This document shows positions 46,196 to 55,547 of a DNA stretch of 64,000 bases, one piece after another. The stretch spans positions 1,206,575 through 1,270,574 of the forward strand of contig NZ_LAZX01000094.1 of NCBI RefSeq assembly GCF_000980895.1, given 5' to 3'. Each line of letters begins with the position of its first letter. Positions within the stretch are counted from its first letter, which is position 1. The DNA comes from Sphingomonas sp. Ag1. GTDB lineage: Bacteria; Pseudomonadota; Alphaproteobacteria; Sphingomonadales; Sphingomonadaceae. A program made the translations under genes and the position numbers. The notes beneath the pieces were generated by a model, which saw only the letters and a program-made list of their open reading frames with translations, was not told the origin of the DNA and ran no database searches.

Positions 46196-46927
46196 TCAGC
46201 CGGCTGCTTTGATGATCGGGACGAACTTGGCCGCGGTCAGGCTGGCGCCGCCGACCAGCGCGCCATCCACATTGGCCGCATGGAGAAGGCCGGCGGCGTT
46301 TTCCGCCGTCACCGAGCCGCCGTAGAGCAGGCGGATGCTGTCCGCCTGATCCACACCCAGCGCCTCTGCCAGCGCCGCGCGAATGGCGGCGTGCATCGCC
46401 TCCACATCGGCGACCGTCGCAACCTTGCCCGTGCCGATCGCCCAGATCGGCTCATAAGCGATCGACAGCCAGTCACCCGACGCGCCATCCGGCAGTGAGG
46501 CACGCAACTGCGCCGTGACGACTGCTTCCGCCTTGCCCGCCTCACGCTGCTCCAGCGTTTCGCCGACGCACAGGATGGCGGTGAGGCCGTGGCGGTGCAG
46601 CGCCTCCGCCTTGGCCTTCACGTCGGCGTCGCTTTCATGCTGGCCCTGCCGCCGTTCGGAATGGCCGACGATCGAGAAGGACGCGCCCGCCTCCTTCACC
46701 ATCGGAGCGGAGACGCAGCCGGTATGCGCGCCGCTGTCGGCGCCGTGCACGTCCTCGGCACCGATCGGAAAACGCGCGCGGCCAGCGGCCGGATGGATCA
46801 GGGTCGCCGGGACCGCGATCGCCACATCGACACCGCCGTCCGCCGCGTCATTGATCGCATCGAGCTCGGCCAATGCCGCGAGGCTGCCGTTCATCTTCCA
46901 GTTTCCGGCTACCAACTTGCGCCGCAT
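46196..46927 (-). CDS. tpiA: triosephosphate isomerase
   Basis: Glycolytic TIM-barrel enzyme of 243 residues. It opens RRKLVAGNWKMNG (catalytic Lys), has FSIVGHSERR (electrophilic His) and AYEPIWAIGTGKVAT (catalytic Glu and loop 6). Standard length. Divergent from ppiD across an 81-base spacer, a synteny typical of Sphingomonadales. Confidence 0.97.
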   Translation of the reverse strand: MRRKLVAGNWKMNGSLAALAELDAINDAADGGVDVAIAVPATLIHPAAGRARFPIGAEDVHGADSGAHTGCVSAPMVKEAGASFSIVGHSERRQGQHESDADVKAKAEALHRHGLTAILCVGETLEQREAGKAEAVVTAQLRASLPDGASGDWLSIAYEPIWAIGTGKVATVADVEAMHAAIRAALAEALGVDQADSIRLLYGGSVTAENAAGLLHAANVDGALVGGASLTAAKFVPIIKAAG

Positions 46928-47008
46928 GATCTCTCCCCACTTGGTTGTGCCGTTGCGGTAACGAAGGCGGCACCCTAAAGCGAGCGTCGTTCAACGGATT
47001 GGCACTGC

Positions 47009-48952
47009 ATGCTCGGGTTCTTTCGTCGTATCATCAATTCGCGCGTCGGCGTGATCGTCACCATGGGTGTCCTTGGCCTTATCGCGATCGCGTTTGCGCT
47101 GGGTGACATCACCGGCCTCCAGACCGGCGGCGCGTCTGGCGCGACCGTCGCCAAGGTGGGCGGCCAGAGCGTCAACGAGACCGAACTGACCCGGCGCGTG
47201 CAGGACGAACTGCGCGGCGCGCAGCAGCGCAACCCGGGGCTCGAGATGAGCCAGCTGGTCGCCGAGGGCGGCGTCGAGGCGATCCTCGACCGGATGCTGA
47301 ACGGCCTGGCGCTGCAAGCGTTCGGCCGCGACCAGGGCATGGTCGTCAGCAAGGCGCTGGTCGGCAGCGAATTGCGCAACATCCCCGGGCTGCAGGGCCC
47401 GACGGGCAAGTTCGACCAGGCGGTGTATGAGCAGGTGCTCGCCCGCAACCGGCTGACCGATGCGCAGGTGCAGGAAGACATTGCGCGCGAGACGATGGTG
47501 CAGTTCCTGTTGCGGCCGCAGATGGGCGCGACGCAGGTGCCGGAATCGCTGGCGCTGCCCTATGCCTCGCTGCTGCTGGAGCGTCGTGCCGGTCAGGTCG
47601 CGCTGATCCCGGCCGCCGCGATGCCGGGCGGTGCCGCGCCGACCGACCCGGAACTGCAGGATTGGTACAAGCGCAACATCGCGCGCTACTCGCTGCCCGA
47701 GCGTCGCATCGTTCGCTACGCCATGGTGACGCCCGAGTTCGTGAAGGCCCGCGGCACGCCCACCGATGCCGAGATCGCCGCAGCCTACAATGGCGACAAG
47801 GCCCGCTGGGCAGCGCGCGAGACGCGCACCGTGTCGCTGGTCACCGTGCTTGACCAGAATGCCGCCAATGCCCTGGCGACCAAGATCCGCGGCGGCACCC
47901 CTGTCGCGGATGCGGCGCGCGCCGCCGGGCTGGAGGCACGCCGCCTCGAGGCGCAGGACAAGCAGGCGCTGACCGGCGCGACCTCTGGCGCGGTGGCCGA
48001 TGCCGCCTTCGCCGCGCCGGCCAATGGCGTGATCGGCCCCGTCCGCGGTTCGATCGGCTTCGTCGTCGGCAAGATCGAGAAGGTCGCGCAGGTCCCCGGC
48101 AAGACGCTGGCCGAGGCGCGCCCGACGCTGGTCGAGGAATTGACCAAGAAGAAGACCGCCGACGCTCTGACGGCGATGCGCGACTCGCTGGAAAATGCGA
48201 TCGCTGACAATGCCAACTTCTCCGAGCTGGTGGCCGAGCAGAAGCTGAGTGCCGCGACCACGCCGGCGCTGACCGCAACCGGCGCCAACCCGGAGGCTCC
48301 GGCCGCGCAGCCTGACGCGGCGCTGATGCCGATCCTGTCCGCCGCCTTCCAGTCCGAAGAGGGCGACGATCCGCAGGTGGTGCAGACCGGGCCTGACGGC
48401 AGCTTCGCCCTCGTCGCGCTCGACCGGATCGTTCGCGCCGCGCCGCGCCCGATCGCGCAGGTCCGCGACCAGGTGACCAAGGACTTGCAGGAGGATCGCG
48501 CCCGCCGCGCCGCGCGCACCGCCGCGAGCAAGGCACTGGCCGCGATCAACAAGGGTGTGGCGTTCGACAAGGCACTGGCCGAGGCTGGTGCCAAGGGCGC
48601 GAAGACCGACAGCGTGGTCGCCGCCCGCTCACAGATCAACGCCGATCCGCGTGGGCCGAACCCGGTACTGGCCCTGCTGTTCAGCATGAAGGGCGGCACC
48701 GCCAAGATGCTGGAAGCGCCCGATCGCAGCGGCTGGCTGATCGTCAAGGTCGACAAGATCTCGCCGGGTGACGCCGCCAAGGCGCCGCAGGTGATCGCTG
48801 CCACGCGTCAGGACCTTGGCCGTGCGATGGGCCCGGAATATGCCCAGCAGTTCACCGAGGCGGTGAAGCGGGCGATGAAGGTGTCGCAGAACGCCGAGGC
48901 GCTGGCGCGGGTGAAGGCAAGCCTTTCTGGCGAGGGGGGCTCCAATCCGTAA
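47009..48952 (+). CDS. ppiD: SurA/PpiD-type peptidyl-prolyl isomerase
   Basis: Membrane-anchored periplasmic folding factor of 647 residues. MLGFFRRIINSRVGVIVTMGVLGLIAIAFALGD is the single N-terminal anchor; a SurA_N domain follows (LTRRVQDELRGAQQRNPGLEMSQLVAEGGVEAIL) and a parvulin-like domain at about 240-370 lacking obvious catalytic residues, with a helical tail. PpiD assists newly exported outer-membrane proteins at the Sec translocon. Its last 8 bases overlap the proposed trpE start. Confidence 0.9.
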   Translation: MLGFFRRIINSRVGVIVTMGVLGLIAIAFALGDITGLQTGGASGATVAKVGGQSVNETELTRRVQDELRGAQQRNPGLEMSQLVAEGGVEAILDRMLNGLALQAFGRDQGMVVSKALVGSELRNIPGLQGPTGKFDQAVYEQVLARNRLTDAQVQEDIARETMVQFLLRPQMGATQVPESLALPYASLLLERRAGQVALIPAAAMPGGAAPTDPELQDWYKRNIARYSLPERRIVRYAMVTPEFVKARGTPTDAEIAAAYNGDKARWAARETRTVSLVTVLDQNAANALATKIRGGTPVADAARAAGLEARRLEAQDKQALTGATSGAVADAAFAAPANGVIGPVRGSIGFVVGKIEKVAQVPGKTLAEARPTLVEELTKKKTADALTAMRDSLENAIADNANFSELVAEQKLSAATTPALTATGANPEAPAAQPDAALMPILSAAFQSEEGDDPQVVQTGPDGSFALVALDRIVRAAPRPIAQVRDQVTKDLQEDRARRAARTAASKALAAINKGVAFDKALAEAGAKGAKTDSVVAARSQINADPRGPNPVLALLFSMKGGTAKMLEAPDRSGWLIVKVDKISPGDAAKAPQVIAATRQDLGRAMGPEYAQQFTEAVKRAMKVSQNAEALARVKASLSGEGGSNP

Positions 48953-50453
48953 TCACGGGCATGACGCAGCCACGGCTGCGCTGACGAACGGGCGGCCGGC
49001 GCTGCTGTGGCGCCGCCGCATCGCGGACACCGAGACGCCGGTCGCCGCGGCCCTGAAGCTGATCGAGCCGGGGCGCGGCGATTACCTCCTCGAATCGGTC
49101 GAGGGTGGCGCGATTCGCGGTCGGTACAGCATGTTGGGGCTTGCGCCTGACCTCGTCTTCCGCGCCGAGGGAAACGACGCCGCGATCAACCGCCAGTGGC
49201 TGACCGATCGATCGGCGTTCACGCCATGCGACACCCCGACGCTGGCCGCGCTGCGCGCGCTGGTCGCCTCGTGCCGGATGGACGTTCCAGCGGAACTGCC
49301 GCCGGCGCTCGCGTGCCTGGTCGGCTATTTCGGTTATGAGACGATCGGGCTGGTTGAGAGCCTGCCCGCGCCGAAGACCGATGCGCTTGGCCTGCCGGAC
49401 ATGATGTTCGTCCGCCCGACCGTGATCCTTGTTTTTGACCGGCTGGCGGACGCCCTGTTCCTGGTGGCGCCTGTCTGGCCCGACGACCAGCGATCGCCCG
49501 AAAGCGTGATCGCCGCGGCGGCCGAGCGGCTGGACGCGATCGAGGCGCGGCTGGAGGCCACTGCCCTGCCCCCGCGCGTTCGCGCCGAGGCCAGCGACGT
49601 GGCGCTGTCCCCGGTGCTGCCGGAGGGGCGCTATGCCGAGATGGTGCGCGCGGCGAAGGACTATATCGTCGCTGGCGACATCTTTCAGGTCGTCCTGGCG
49701 CAGCGGTTCACCGCGCCGTTTACGCTGCCGCCGTTCGAATTGTACCGCGCGTTGCGGCGGATCAACCCGTCGCCGTTCCTCTACCATCTCGACCTGCCCG
49801 GCTTTGCGCTGACGGGGTCGAGCCCGGAGATCCTGGTGCGGGTGCGCGATGGCGAGGTAACGATCCGGCCGATCGCCGGCACCCGGCCGCGCGGCAAGAC
49901 CGCGACCGAGGACGAGGCGAACCGCGCCAGCCTCCTTGCCGACCCGAAGGAACGCGCGGAGCATCTGATGCTGCTCGACCTCGGGCGCAACGACGTTGGC
50001 CGCGTGTCACAAGCCGGGTCGGTCACGGTCACCGACAGCTACACGGTCGAATTCTACAGCCACGTCATGCACATCGTGTCGAACGTGGTCGGTGCGCTCG
50101 ACCCCAAGCGTGACGCGATCGACGCGCTGTTCGCCGGCTTCCCCGCGGGAACGGTCAGCGGCGCGCCCAAGGTGCGCGCCTGCCAGATCATCGCCGAACT
50201 GGAGAGCGAGAAGCGCGGGGCCTATGCCGGGGGCGTTGGTTATTTCTCGCCCGACGGATCGATGGACTCGTGCATCGTCCTGCGCACCGCAGTGGTGAAG
50301 GACGGCACCATGCACGTCCAGGCGGGCGCGGGCATCGTGGCGGACAGCGACCCGGCTTATGAGCAGCGCGAGTGTGAGGCAAAGTCGGGGGCGTTGCTGG
50401 CCGCCGCGCGCGAGGCGATCGCGCAGGCGAGTGCTGGCGGTTTCGGCCAGTGA
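48945..50453 (+). CDS. trpE: anthranilate synthase component I, non-standard start codon
   Basis: Chorismate-to-anthranilate enzyme of about 502 residues, first step of tryptophan synthesis. Core motifs: LLESVEGGAIRGRYSMLG (N-terminal feedback-site region), QRFTAPFTLPPFELYRALRRINPSPFL, IAGTRPRGKT and AGFPAGTVSGAPKVRACQII. The conserved N-terminal stretch AALTNGRPALLWRRR precedes any ATG/GTG/TTG: the frame is closed at 48912 and the first ATG is 49131, which would remove about 62 residues. I place the start at ATC 48945, 5-6 bases after a strong AGGGGGG; CTG 48927 is the alternative. Overlaps the ppiD stop, so translational coupling is possible. Confidence 0.85.
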   Translation: MRNHGHDAATAALTNGRPALLWRRRIADTETPVAAALKLIEPGRGDYLLESVEGGAIRGRYSMLGLAPDLVFRAEGNDAAINRQWLTDRSAFTPCDTPTLAALRALVASCRMDVPAELPPALACLVGYFGYETIGLVESLPAPKTDALGLPDMMFVRPTVILVFDRLADALFLVAPVWPDDQRSPESVIAAAAERLDAIEARLEATALPPRVRAEASDVALSPVLPEGRYAEMVRAAKDYIVAGDIFQVVLAQRFTAPFTLPPFELYRALRRINPSPFLYHLDLPGFALTGSSPEILVRVRDGEVTIRPIAGTRPRGKTATEDEANRASLLADPKERAEHLMLLDLGRNDVGRVSQAGSVTVTDSYTVEFYSHVMHIVSNVVGALDPKRDAIDALFAGFPAGTVSGAPKVRACQIIAELESEKRGAYAGGVGYFSPDGSMDSCIVLRTAVVKDGTMHVQAGAGIVADSDPAYEQRECEAKSGALLAAAREAIAQASAGGFGQ

Positions 50454-50764
50454 GCGACGGCGCAGCCACCGACGGCCATTTCCTGCTGCGATACGAACTG
50501 GCGGCGAACTATCTGGAACGGCGCGGTACGTTGCGCGACGCTCATCTGGCGCTTGCATGGGAAGCGGCGGATCGCGGCGCCTTGCTGCTGGGCGGCGCGG
50601 TGGGAGAGCCGATCGAGTCCGCGCTGCTGCTGTTCACCGACCGCGCGGCGGCCGAGGCCTTTGCCAATGCCGATCCTTATGTGCGCGAGGGATTGGTGGT
50701 GTGCTGGCAGGTCAGCCGCTGGCACACCGTCGTCGGGTCGGGTGCCGCGATACCGCTGCGCTGA
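50450..50764 (+). CDS. YciI family protein
   Basis: Small cytoplasmic protein of 104 residues with the YciI/YCII dimeric ferredoxin-like fold: HFLLRYELAANYLERRGTLRDAHLALAW, LLLGGAVGEP, FTDRAAAEAFANADPYVREGLV. The conserved His and Asp of the presumed active site (RDAHL) are present. Function unknown in most members. GTG start overlapping the trpE stop (GTGA), so it is co-translated with trpE. Confidence 0.88.
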   Translation: MSDGAATDGHFLLRYELAANYLERRGTLRDAHLALAWEAADRGALLLGGAVGEPIESALLLFTDRAAAEAFANADPYVREGLVVCWQVSRWHTVVGSGAAIPLR

Positions 50765-50819
50765 GCCGGCCGTAATCTGCGGGCTTCTCAACCGGCGATC
50801 CGCCCGATACGCACGGGGC

Positions 50820-51917
50820 ATGCGCCTCCTTCCCCTGCTGCTGATCGCCGCCGCCGCGCCCGCCGCTGCCCAGACCACCCAGCCAGTCGCCACGCCGGCG
50901 AACCCTGCGCCCGCGCCGACGAACTGGCCCACCAGGGAAGGCGATGTGACGCTGCCGGGCTTTCGCTTCGGCACGGGCGAGACGATGGACCTGAAGATCC
51001 ACTACACGACGCTCGGCACGCCGCGGCGCGGCCCTGACGGCGGGATCAACAATGCGGTGATGGTCCTTCATGGCACCGGCGGCACGGGCAAGCAGTTCCT
51101 CTCGCCGCAATTCGCCGACGAGCTTTACGGCCCCGGCCAGCCGTTCGACCTCAAGACGACCTATGTCATCCTGCCCGACAATATCGGTCATGGCGGATCG
51201 TCCAAGCCGTCGGACGGGATGCGGATGGCGTTCCCGAAATATGATTATGGCGACATGGTCGCGGCGCAAAAGGCGATGCTGGGGAGGCTGGGCGTCACCC
51301 GGGTGAAGGTGATCCTGGGCACGTCGATGGGGTGCATGCACGCCTTTGTCTGGGGGCAGACCTATCCGGGCTTTGCGGAGCGGCTGGCACCGTTCGCCTG
51401 TTTGCCGGTGCCGATCGCCGGGCTGAACCGCATGTGGCGCAAGCTGTCGATCGACGCGATCAAGGCGGATCCGGCATGGAATGGCGGCAATTATGCCGCG
51501 CAGCCAGCCCAGGGCCTGCGGACGGCGGCCAGCCTGTCGATCATCGCCGGTTCCAACCCGCTGGCGCTGCAACAGCAATATCCCACGCGCGAGGCTGCCG
51601 AGGCGTTCCTCGATCAGGCGTTCACGCGCAACAGCGCCAATCGCGACGCCAATGACTATATCTACCAGCTCGACGCGTCGCGGACCTATGATCCGTCGGC
51701 GGGGCTGGAGAAGATCACCGTGCCGGTGCTGTGGATCAACTCCGCCGACGATTTCATCAACCCGGCGGGTTACGGCATCACCGACGCCGCGGCGAAGAGG
51801 ATGCCGCGCGCCACGTTTCGCCTGATTGCCGCCACGCCCGAGACCAAGGGCCACGGCACGCATACCTGGGCCAAATTCTGGAAGGCCGACCTGTCGCGCC
51901 TGATGGCGACGAACTAG
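50820..51917 (+). CDS. secreted alpha/beta hydrolase, MetX-like
   Basis: Protein of 365 residues with a signal peptide (MRLLPLLLIAAAAPAAAQ) and an alpha/beta hydrolase fold close to homoserine O-acetyltransferases: oxyanion segment MVLHGTGGTGKQFLS, nucleophile Ser in ILGTSMGCMHAFVWGQ, acid in INSADDFINPAG and His in KGHGTHTW. The signal peptide argues against a role in methionine synthesis and for a periplasmic esterase or acyltransferase. The ATG at 50820 is used; the longer frame upstream lies in the YciI gene. Confidence 0.86.
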   Translation: MRLLPLLLIAAAAPAAAQTTQPVATPANPAPAPTNWPTREGDVTLPGFRFGTGETMDLKIHYTTLGTPRRGPDGGINNAVMVLHGTGGTGKQFLSPQFADELYGPGQPFDLKTTYVILPDNIGHGGSSKPSDGMRMAFPKYDYGDMVAAQKAMLGRLGVTRVKVILGTSMGCMHAFVWGQTYPGFAERLAPFACLPVPIAGLNRMWRKLSIDAIKADPAWNGGNYAAQPAQGLRTAASLSIIAGSNPLALQQQYPTREAAEAFLDQAFTRNSANRDANDYIYQLDASRTYDPSAGLEKITVPVLWINSADDFINPAGYGITDAAAKRMPRATFRLIAATPETKGHGTHTWAKFWKADLSRLMATN

Positions 51918-51970
51918 ACCACAGGCGCATCATCGCGGCTGACGATCGGCCGCGATGATGGGGATGCGTG

Positions 51971-52486
51971 TCAGTCGCGCGGATCGTCCTCGATGTCGAT
52001 GTCGGTGCGCGATTCGGGCGTCGCCTGTTCCACTTCGCGCTGTTGCTGGCGCTTTTCCGCCGCCCACGCCTGGCCGGCCTGGATCCCGCAGCCGGTCTGG
52101 CCGCCGGCACCGATCGGCGAGCAGGTGTTCGGGAGCCCGCCGGCGACACGGCCGACACGATCGACGGTGGCGGCGCGATTGACCCAGCTCTGGTTCTGCG
52201 CCGGCACCTCGGGCGGACGGCGCAGCGGCTTGGGCACACGGAACTGGTCGTTGGGATCGAGCCGGCTGCACACCACGATCTCGTCCGCCGCGGCAGTCGG
52301 GCACGCCTCATTCCCGGTCAGCGTCACCTGGCGGATGCGCTGCGGCGGCTGACCCGTTTCCGCCTGCGAGGATGCGCCTTCCTGCGCCTGAGCTTGGGGC
52401 TGCGCCTGGGCCTGGGCTTGGGCGAGCGCCGGCAGTGGCAGCAGCGACAGCGCCGCTAGCGGAACGAGATACACGGGGCGGAACAT
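51971..52486 (-). CDS. periplasmic hypothetical protein with QA-repeat linker
   Basis: Exported protein of 171 residues: signal peptide ([18 protein letters not shown]), a low-complexity linker of alternating Gln-Ala (about residues 22-40), then a compact part with [31 protein letters not shown], a pattern (CP...DEIVVC.R) I recognise in uncharacterised sphingomonad periplasmic proteins, and a Cys-containing [19 protein letters not shown]. Likely disulfide-bonded. Start ATG 52486 with GGAGG. It lies inverted inside the trp region; no function can be proposed. Confidence 0.75.
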   Translation of the reverse strand: MFRPVYLVPLAALSLLPLPALAQAQAQAQPQAQAQEGASSQAETGQPPQRIRQVTLTGNEACPTAAADEIVVCSRLDPNDQFRVPKPLRRPPEVPAQNQSWVNRAATVDRVGRVAGGLPNTCSPIGAGGQTGCGIQAGQAWAAEKRQQQREVEQATPESRTDIDIEDDPRD

Positions 52487-52628
52487 GCGAGGCGACCTCC
52501 TAGATGGTCCATCAACGATCACGCCAGCAGCTTTCTCCCCGCTGAACGTCGCGGCGGTGATTACGCGATCCGGCGGCGCCCGCAACAGCCGTTGCGGCGA
52601 CGGCGGGTTACGCTATGTCGGGGCCAAC

Positions 52629-53207
52629 ATGATCCTCGTCATCGACAATTACGACAGCTTCACCTGGAACCTCGTCCATTATCTGATGGAATTGGGGGCC
52701 GAGGTGCGGGTGGAACGCAATGACGCGCTGACCGCGGCCGAAGCGCTGGCGTCGAATGCCACCGGTTTTCTGCTGTCGCCGGGCCCCTGCACGCCCAATG
52801 AGGCGGGGATCAGCCTGGGCCTGGTCGCGGCCTGTGCCGAGAGCCGCCGCCCGTTGATGGGCGTGTGCCTTGGCCATCAGGCGATCGGGCAACATTTCGG
52901 CGGGCGGGTCGTCCGTGGGGGATTGATGCACGGCAAGACAAGCGCGATCGACCATGACTCCACCGGCGTTTTTGCCGGCCTTCCGTCCCCATTCACCGCA
53001 ACGCGCTATCACTCGCTGGTCGTGGAGGACGTGCCCGACGTGCTGATCCCCAATGCGCATGCGGCGGACGGATCGGTGATGGGGCTGCGCCACCGGGAGC
53101 TGCCGATCCACGGCGTCCAGTTTCACCCCGAAAGCATCGCGACCGAACATGGCCATGACCTGCTGGCCAATTTCGTGGCGCTGACGGGCGCGAAGGTGGC
53201 AGCATGA
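52629..53207 (+). CDS. trpG: anthranilate synthase component II (glutamine amidotransferase)
   Basis: Class I glutaminase of 192 residues feeding ammonia to Trp[20 protein letters not shown] at the start, catalytic Cys in [13 protein letters not shown], and His-Glu in GVQFHPESI complete the triad. It is separated from trpE by three genes, one inverted, but forms an overlapping operon with trpD and trpC (ATGA overlap with trpD). The ATG at 52629 is set by the conserved N-terminus. Confidence 0.96.
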   Translation: MILVIDNYDSFTWNLVHYLMELGAEVRVERNDALTAAEALASNATGFLLSPGPCTPNEAGISLGLVAACAESRRPLMGVCLGHQAIGQHFGGRVVRGGLMHGKTSAIDHDSTGVFAGLPSPFTATRYHSLVVEDVPDVLIPNAHAADGSVMGLRHRELPIHGVQFHPESIATEHGHDLLANFVALTGAKVAA

Positions 53208-54193
53208 CAACGATCGCCCTGCTGCCGGACCCGCGGTCGCCCTTGTCGCGTGAGAGCGCGGCGCAGGCGTTCGCCGACATTCTCGACGGACGCGCCAGCG
53301 AGGACGCGATTGCGCGGTTCCTCATCGACCTGTCCGATCGCGGCGAGACATCGATCGAGATCGCCGAGGCGGCACGTGCGCTGCGCGAGCGGCTGATCCC
53401 GATCAGCGCGCCTGCCGGTGCGATCGACGTCTGCGGCACCGGCGGTGACGGGCACCATACGCTGAACGTCTCGACGGCGGTCAGCCTGGTCGTGGCGGCG
53501 TGCGGGGTGCCGGTGGCCAAGCACGGCAACCGCGCCGCATCGTCCAAGGCCGGCGCCGCCGACACGCTGGAAGCACTCGGCCTCGACATGGAGCGTGCCG
53601 GGATGCTGGCGGAGGAGACGCTGAACGGACTGGGCATCTGCTTCCTGTTTGCGGCCAATCACCACCCGGCAATGAAGCGGATCACGCCGATCCGCCGTCG
53701 CATCGGCAAGCGCACGATCTTCAACCTGATGGGGCCGCTGGCCAATCCGGCGCATGTCACGCGCCAGCTGATCGGGATCGCGCGGCCGGACTATGCGCCG
53801 GTGTATGCCGAGGCGCTGGAGCAACTGGGGACCGAAGCGGCAATCGTCGTGTCGGGCGAGGAAGGGCTGGACGAAGTGTCCGGTGCCGGACCGACGGTGG
53901 CGGTCGCGATCGGTGACGTGTTGCTGGGCAAGCGGATCGTGCCTGAGGATGCCGGGGTGCGCCGCCACCCGATCGAGGCGATCCGCGGCGGTGACCCGGC
54001 GCATAACGGCTATGCCCTGCGCCGCCTGCTGAAAGGGGAGCACGGGGCCTATCGCGATGCCGTGCTGATCAACGCTGCCGTGGCGCTGGCGCTGACCGGC
54101 GAGACGCTGACGAATGGCGCCGCCCGCGCGGCCGAGGCGCTGGACAGCGGGGCGGCCAACGACCTGCTCGACCGCTGGATCGCCTGGGCATGA
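53204..54193 (+). CDS. trpD: anthranilate phosphoribosyltransferase
   Basis: Second enzyme of tryptophan synthesis, 329 residues. The PRPP-binding motif is [17 protein letters not shown], with [21 protein letters not shown] and [12 protein letters not shown] as anthranilate-site motifs. Coupled to trpG by ATGA overlap. Standard length. Confidence 0.96.
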   Translation: MTTIALLPDPRSPLSRESAAQAFADILDGRASEDAIARFLIDLSDRGETSIEIAEAARALRERLIPISAPAGAIDVCGTGGDGHHTLNVSTAVSLVVAACGVPVAKHGNRAASSKAGAADTLEALGLDMERAGMLAEETLNGLGICFLFAANHHPAMKRITPIRRRIGKRTIFNLMGPLANPAHVTRQLIGIARPDYAPVYAEALEQLGTEAAIVVSGEEGLDEVSGAGPTVAVAIGDVLLGKRIVPEDAGVRRHPIEAIRGGDPAHNGYALRRLLKGEHGAYRDAVLINAAVALALTGETLTNGAARAAEALDSGAANDLLDRWIAWA

Positions 54194-54213
54194 GCGGCGC
54201 GACGGGGAGCAGC

Positions 54214-55017
54214 ATGACGATTCTCGACCGGATCCTGGCAACCAAGCAGGACGAAGTGGCGACGCGTCGACGTGATCGGTCGATCTCGGCGCTTGATCGT
54301 GAGGCGCGCAACCGGACGCCGCCGCGTGGCTTCAAGGCGGCGCTGGACCGGGTGGCGAGCGGCGCTGCTGGCAATGCGCTGCCGCGCTACGGCCTGATTG
54401 CCGAGATCAAGAAGGCCAGCCCCTCCAAGGGCCTGATCCGACCCGACTTCGATCCCCCGGCGCATGCACGCGCCTATGCCGAAGGCGGCGCGACGTGCCT
54501 GTCGGTGCTGACCGACCAGGACTATTTCCAGGGGCACGAGGATTATCTGATCGCCGCGCGCAATGCGTGCGACCTGCCGGTGATCCGCAAGGACTTCATG
54601 GTCGACCCGTGGCAGGTGGCCGAAGCGCGGGCGATCGGCGCCGACGCGATCCTGGTCATCATGTCCGCGCTCGACGATGCCGCCGCTGCCGAGATCGAGG
54701 CGGCCGCGATCGAACGGGGCATGGACGTTCTGGTCGAGGTGCATGACGCGGAGGAACTGGAACGCGCCCTGAAGCTGCAATCGCGACTGATCGGCGTGAA
54801 CAACCGCAACCTGCGCGACTTCTCCGTCAGTTTCGAACGAACGTACGAGCTGGTCGGCAGCGCGCCCAGCGATTGCACCTTTGTCGCCGAAAGCGGCCTC
54901 AACACGCGGGCCGACCTGGATGCGATGGCCGAGCACGGCGTGCGCTGCTTCCTGATCGGCGAATCCCTGATGCGGCAGGCCGATGTGGCGGCGGCCACGC
55001 GCGCGCTGGTGCAATGA
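54214..55017 (+). CDS. trpC: indole-3-glycerol phosphate synthase
   Basis: TIM-barrel enzyme of 267 residues closing the indole ring. [15 protein letters not shown] at the start, then [20 protein letters not shown] (catalytic Lys/Glu), [25 protein letters not shown] and [10 protein letters not shown]. The ATG at 54214 is preferred over 54190 (which overlaps the trpD stop) because GGGGAG is 4 bases upstream and homologues begin here. Overlaps moaC by ATGA. Confidence 0.95.
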   Translation: MTILDRILATKQDEVATRRRDRSISALDREARNRTPPRGFKAALDRVASGAAGNALPRYGLIAEIKKASPSKGLIRPDFDPPAHARAYAEGGATCLSVLTDQDYFQGHEDYLIAARNACDLPVIRKDFMVDPWQVAEARAIGADAILVIMSALDDAAAAEIEAAAIERGMDVLVEVHDAEELERALKLQSRLIGVNNRNLRDFSVSFERTYELVGSAPSDCTFVAESGLNTRADLDAMAEHGVRCFLIGESLMRQADVAAATRALVQ

Positions 55018-55481
55018 GCCGCCTGACCCATCTCGACGAGCAGGGCGCCGCCCGGATGGTGGACGTCGGCGGCAAGACCGAAACCGCGCGCGAGGCGGTG
55101 GCGGGGGGCAGGATCACGATGTCGGCCGAGGCACGCGACGCGATTGCCGCCGGCGCAGTGGCAAAGGGCGATGTCCTGGCGGTCGCGCGGATCGCCGGGA
55201 TCATGGCGGCAAAGCGCACCAGTGACCTCATCCCGCTATGCCATCCATTGCCGCTGTCGAAGGTGACGCTGGACCTGTCGATCGAGGACGACGGTGTCAG
55301 CGCGCAGGCCATCGTTGCCACCAGCGGCCGCACCGGCGTGGAGATGGAGGCGCTGACCGCCGTCTCCGCGGCGCTGCTGACCGTCTATGACATGGCCAAG
55401 GCGCTCGATAAGCGGATGACAATCGACAACATCCGCCTGCTGAAGAAAACCGGCGGCAAGTCGGGCGATTTCGTCGCCTGA
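55014..55481 (+). CDS. moaC: cyclic pyranopterin monophosphate synthase MoaC
   Basis: Molybdenum cofactor enzyme of 155 residues acting after Moa[35 protein letters not shown] (active-site His) and [20 protein letters not shown] with Asp and the final KKTGGKSG are all intact. Coupled to trpC by ATGA overlap, an operon join between tryptophan and Moco genes typical of sphingomonads. Confidence 0.96.
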   Translation: MSRLTHLDEQGAARMVDVGGKTETAREAVAGGRITMSAEARDAIAAGAVAKGDVLAVARIAGIMAAKRTSDLIPLCHPLPLSKVTLDLSIEDDGVSAQAIVATSGRTGVEMEALTAVSAALLTVYDMAKALDKRMTIDNIRLLKKTGGKSGDFVA

Positions 55482-55547
55482 CCCTCAGGGCCGCGCCGCG
55501 ATTATTATGGGTGTTGCCGACAGCATGAATCTGTCACTCGCCGGATC

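Noticed and set aside
48961..48984. Seven-codon ATG frame before trpE, as a leader peptide
   Set aside because: It has no Trp codons and no attenuator-like hairpins follow; it overlaps conserved trpE codons in another phase.
52381..52434. Short tandem repeat, considered as a CRISPR or iteron array
   Set aside because: It encodes the Gln-Ala linker of the periplasmic protein; the units are 6-12 bases with no spacers.
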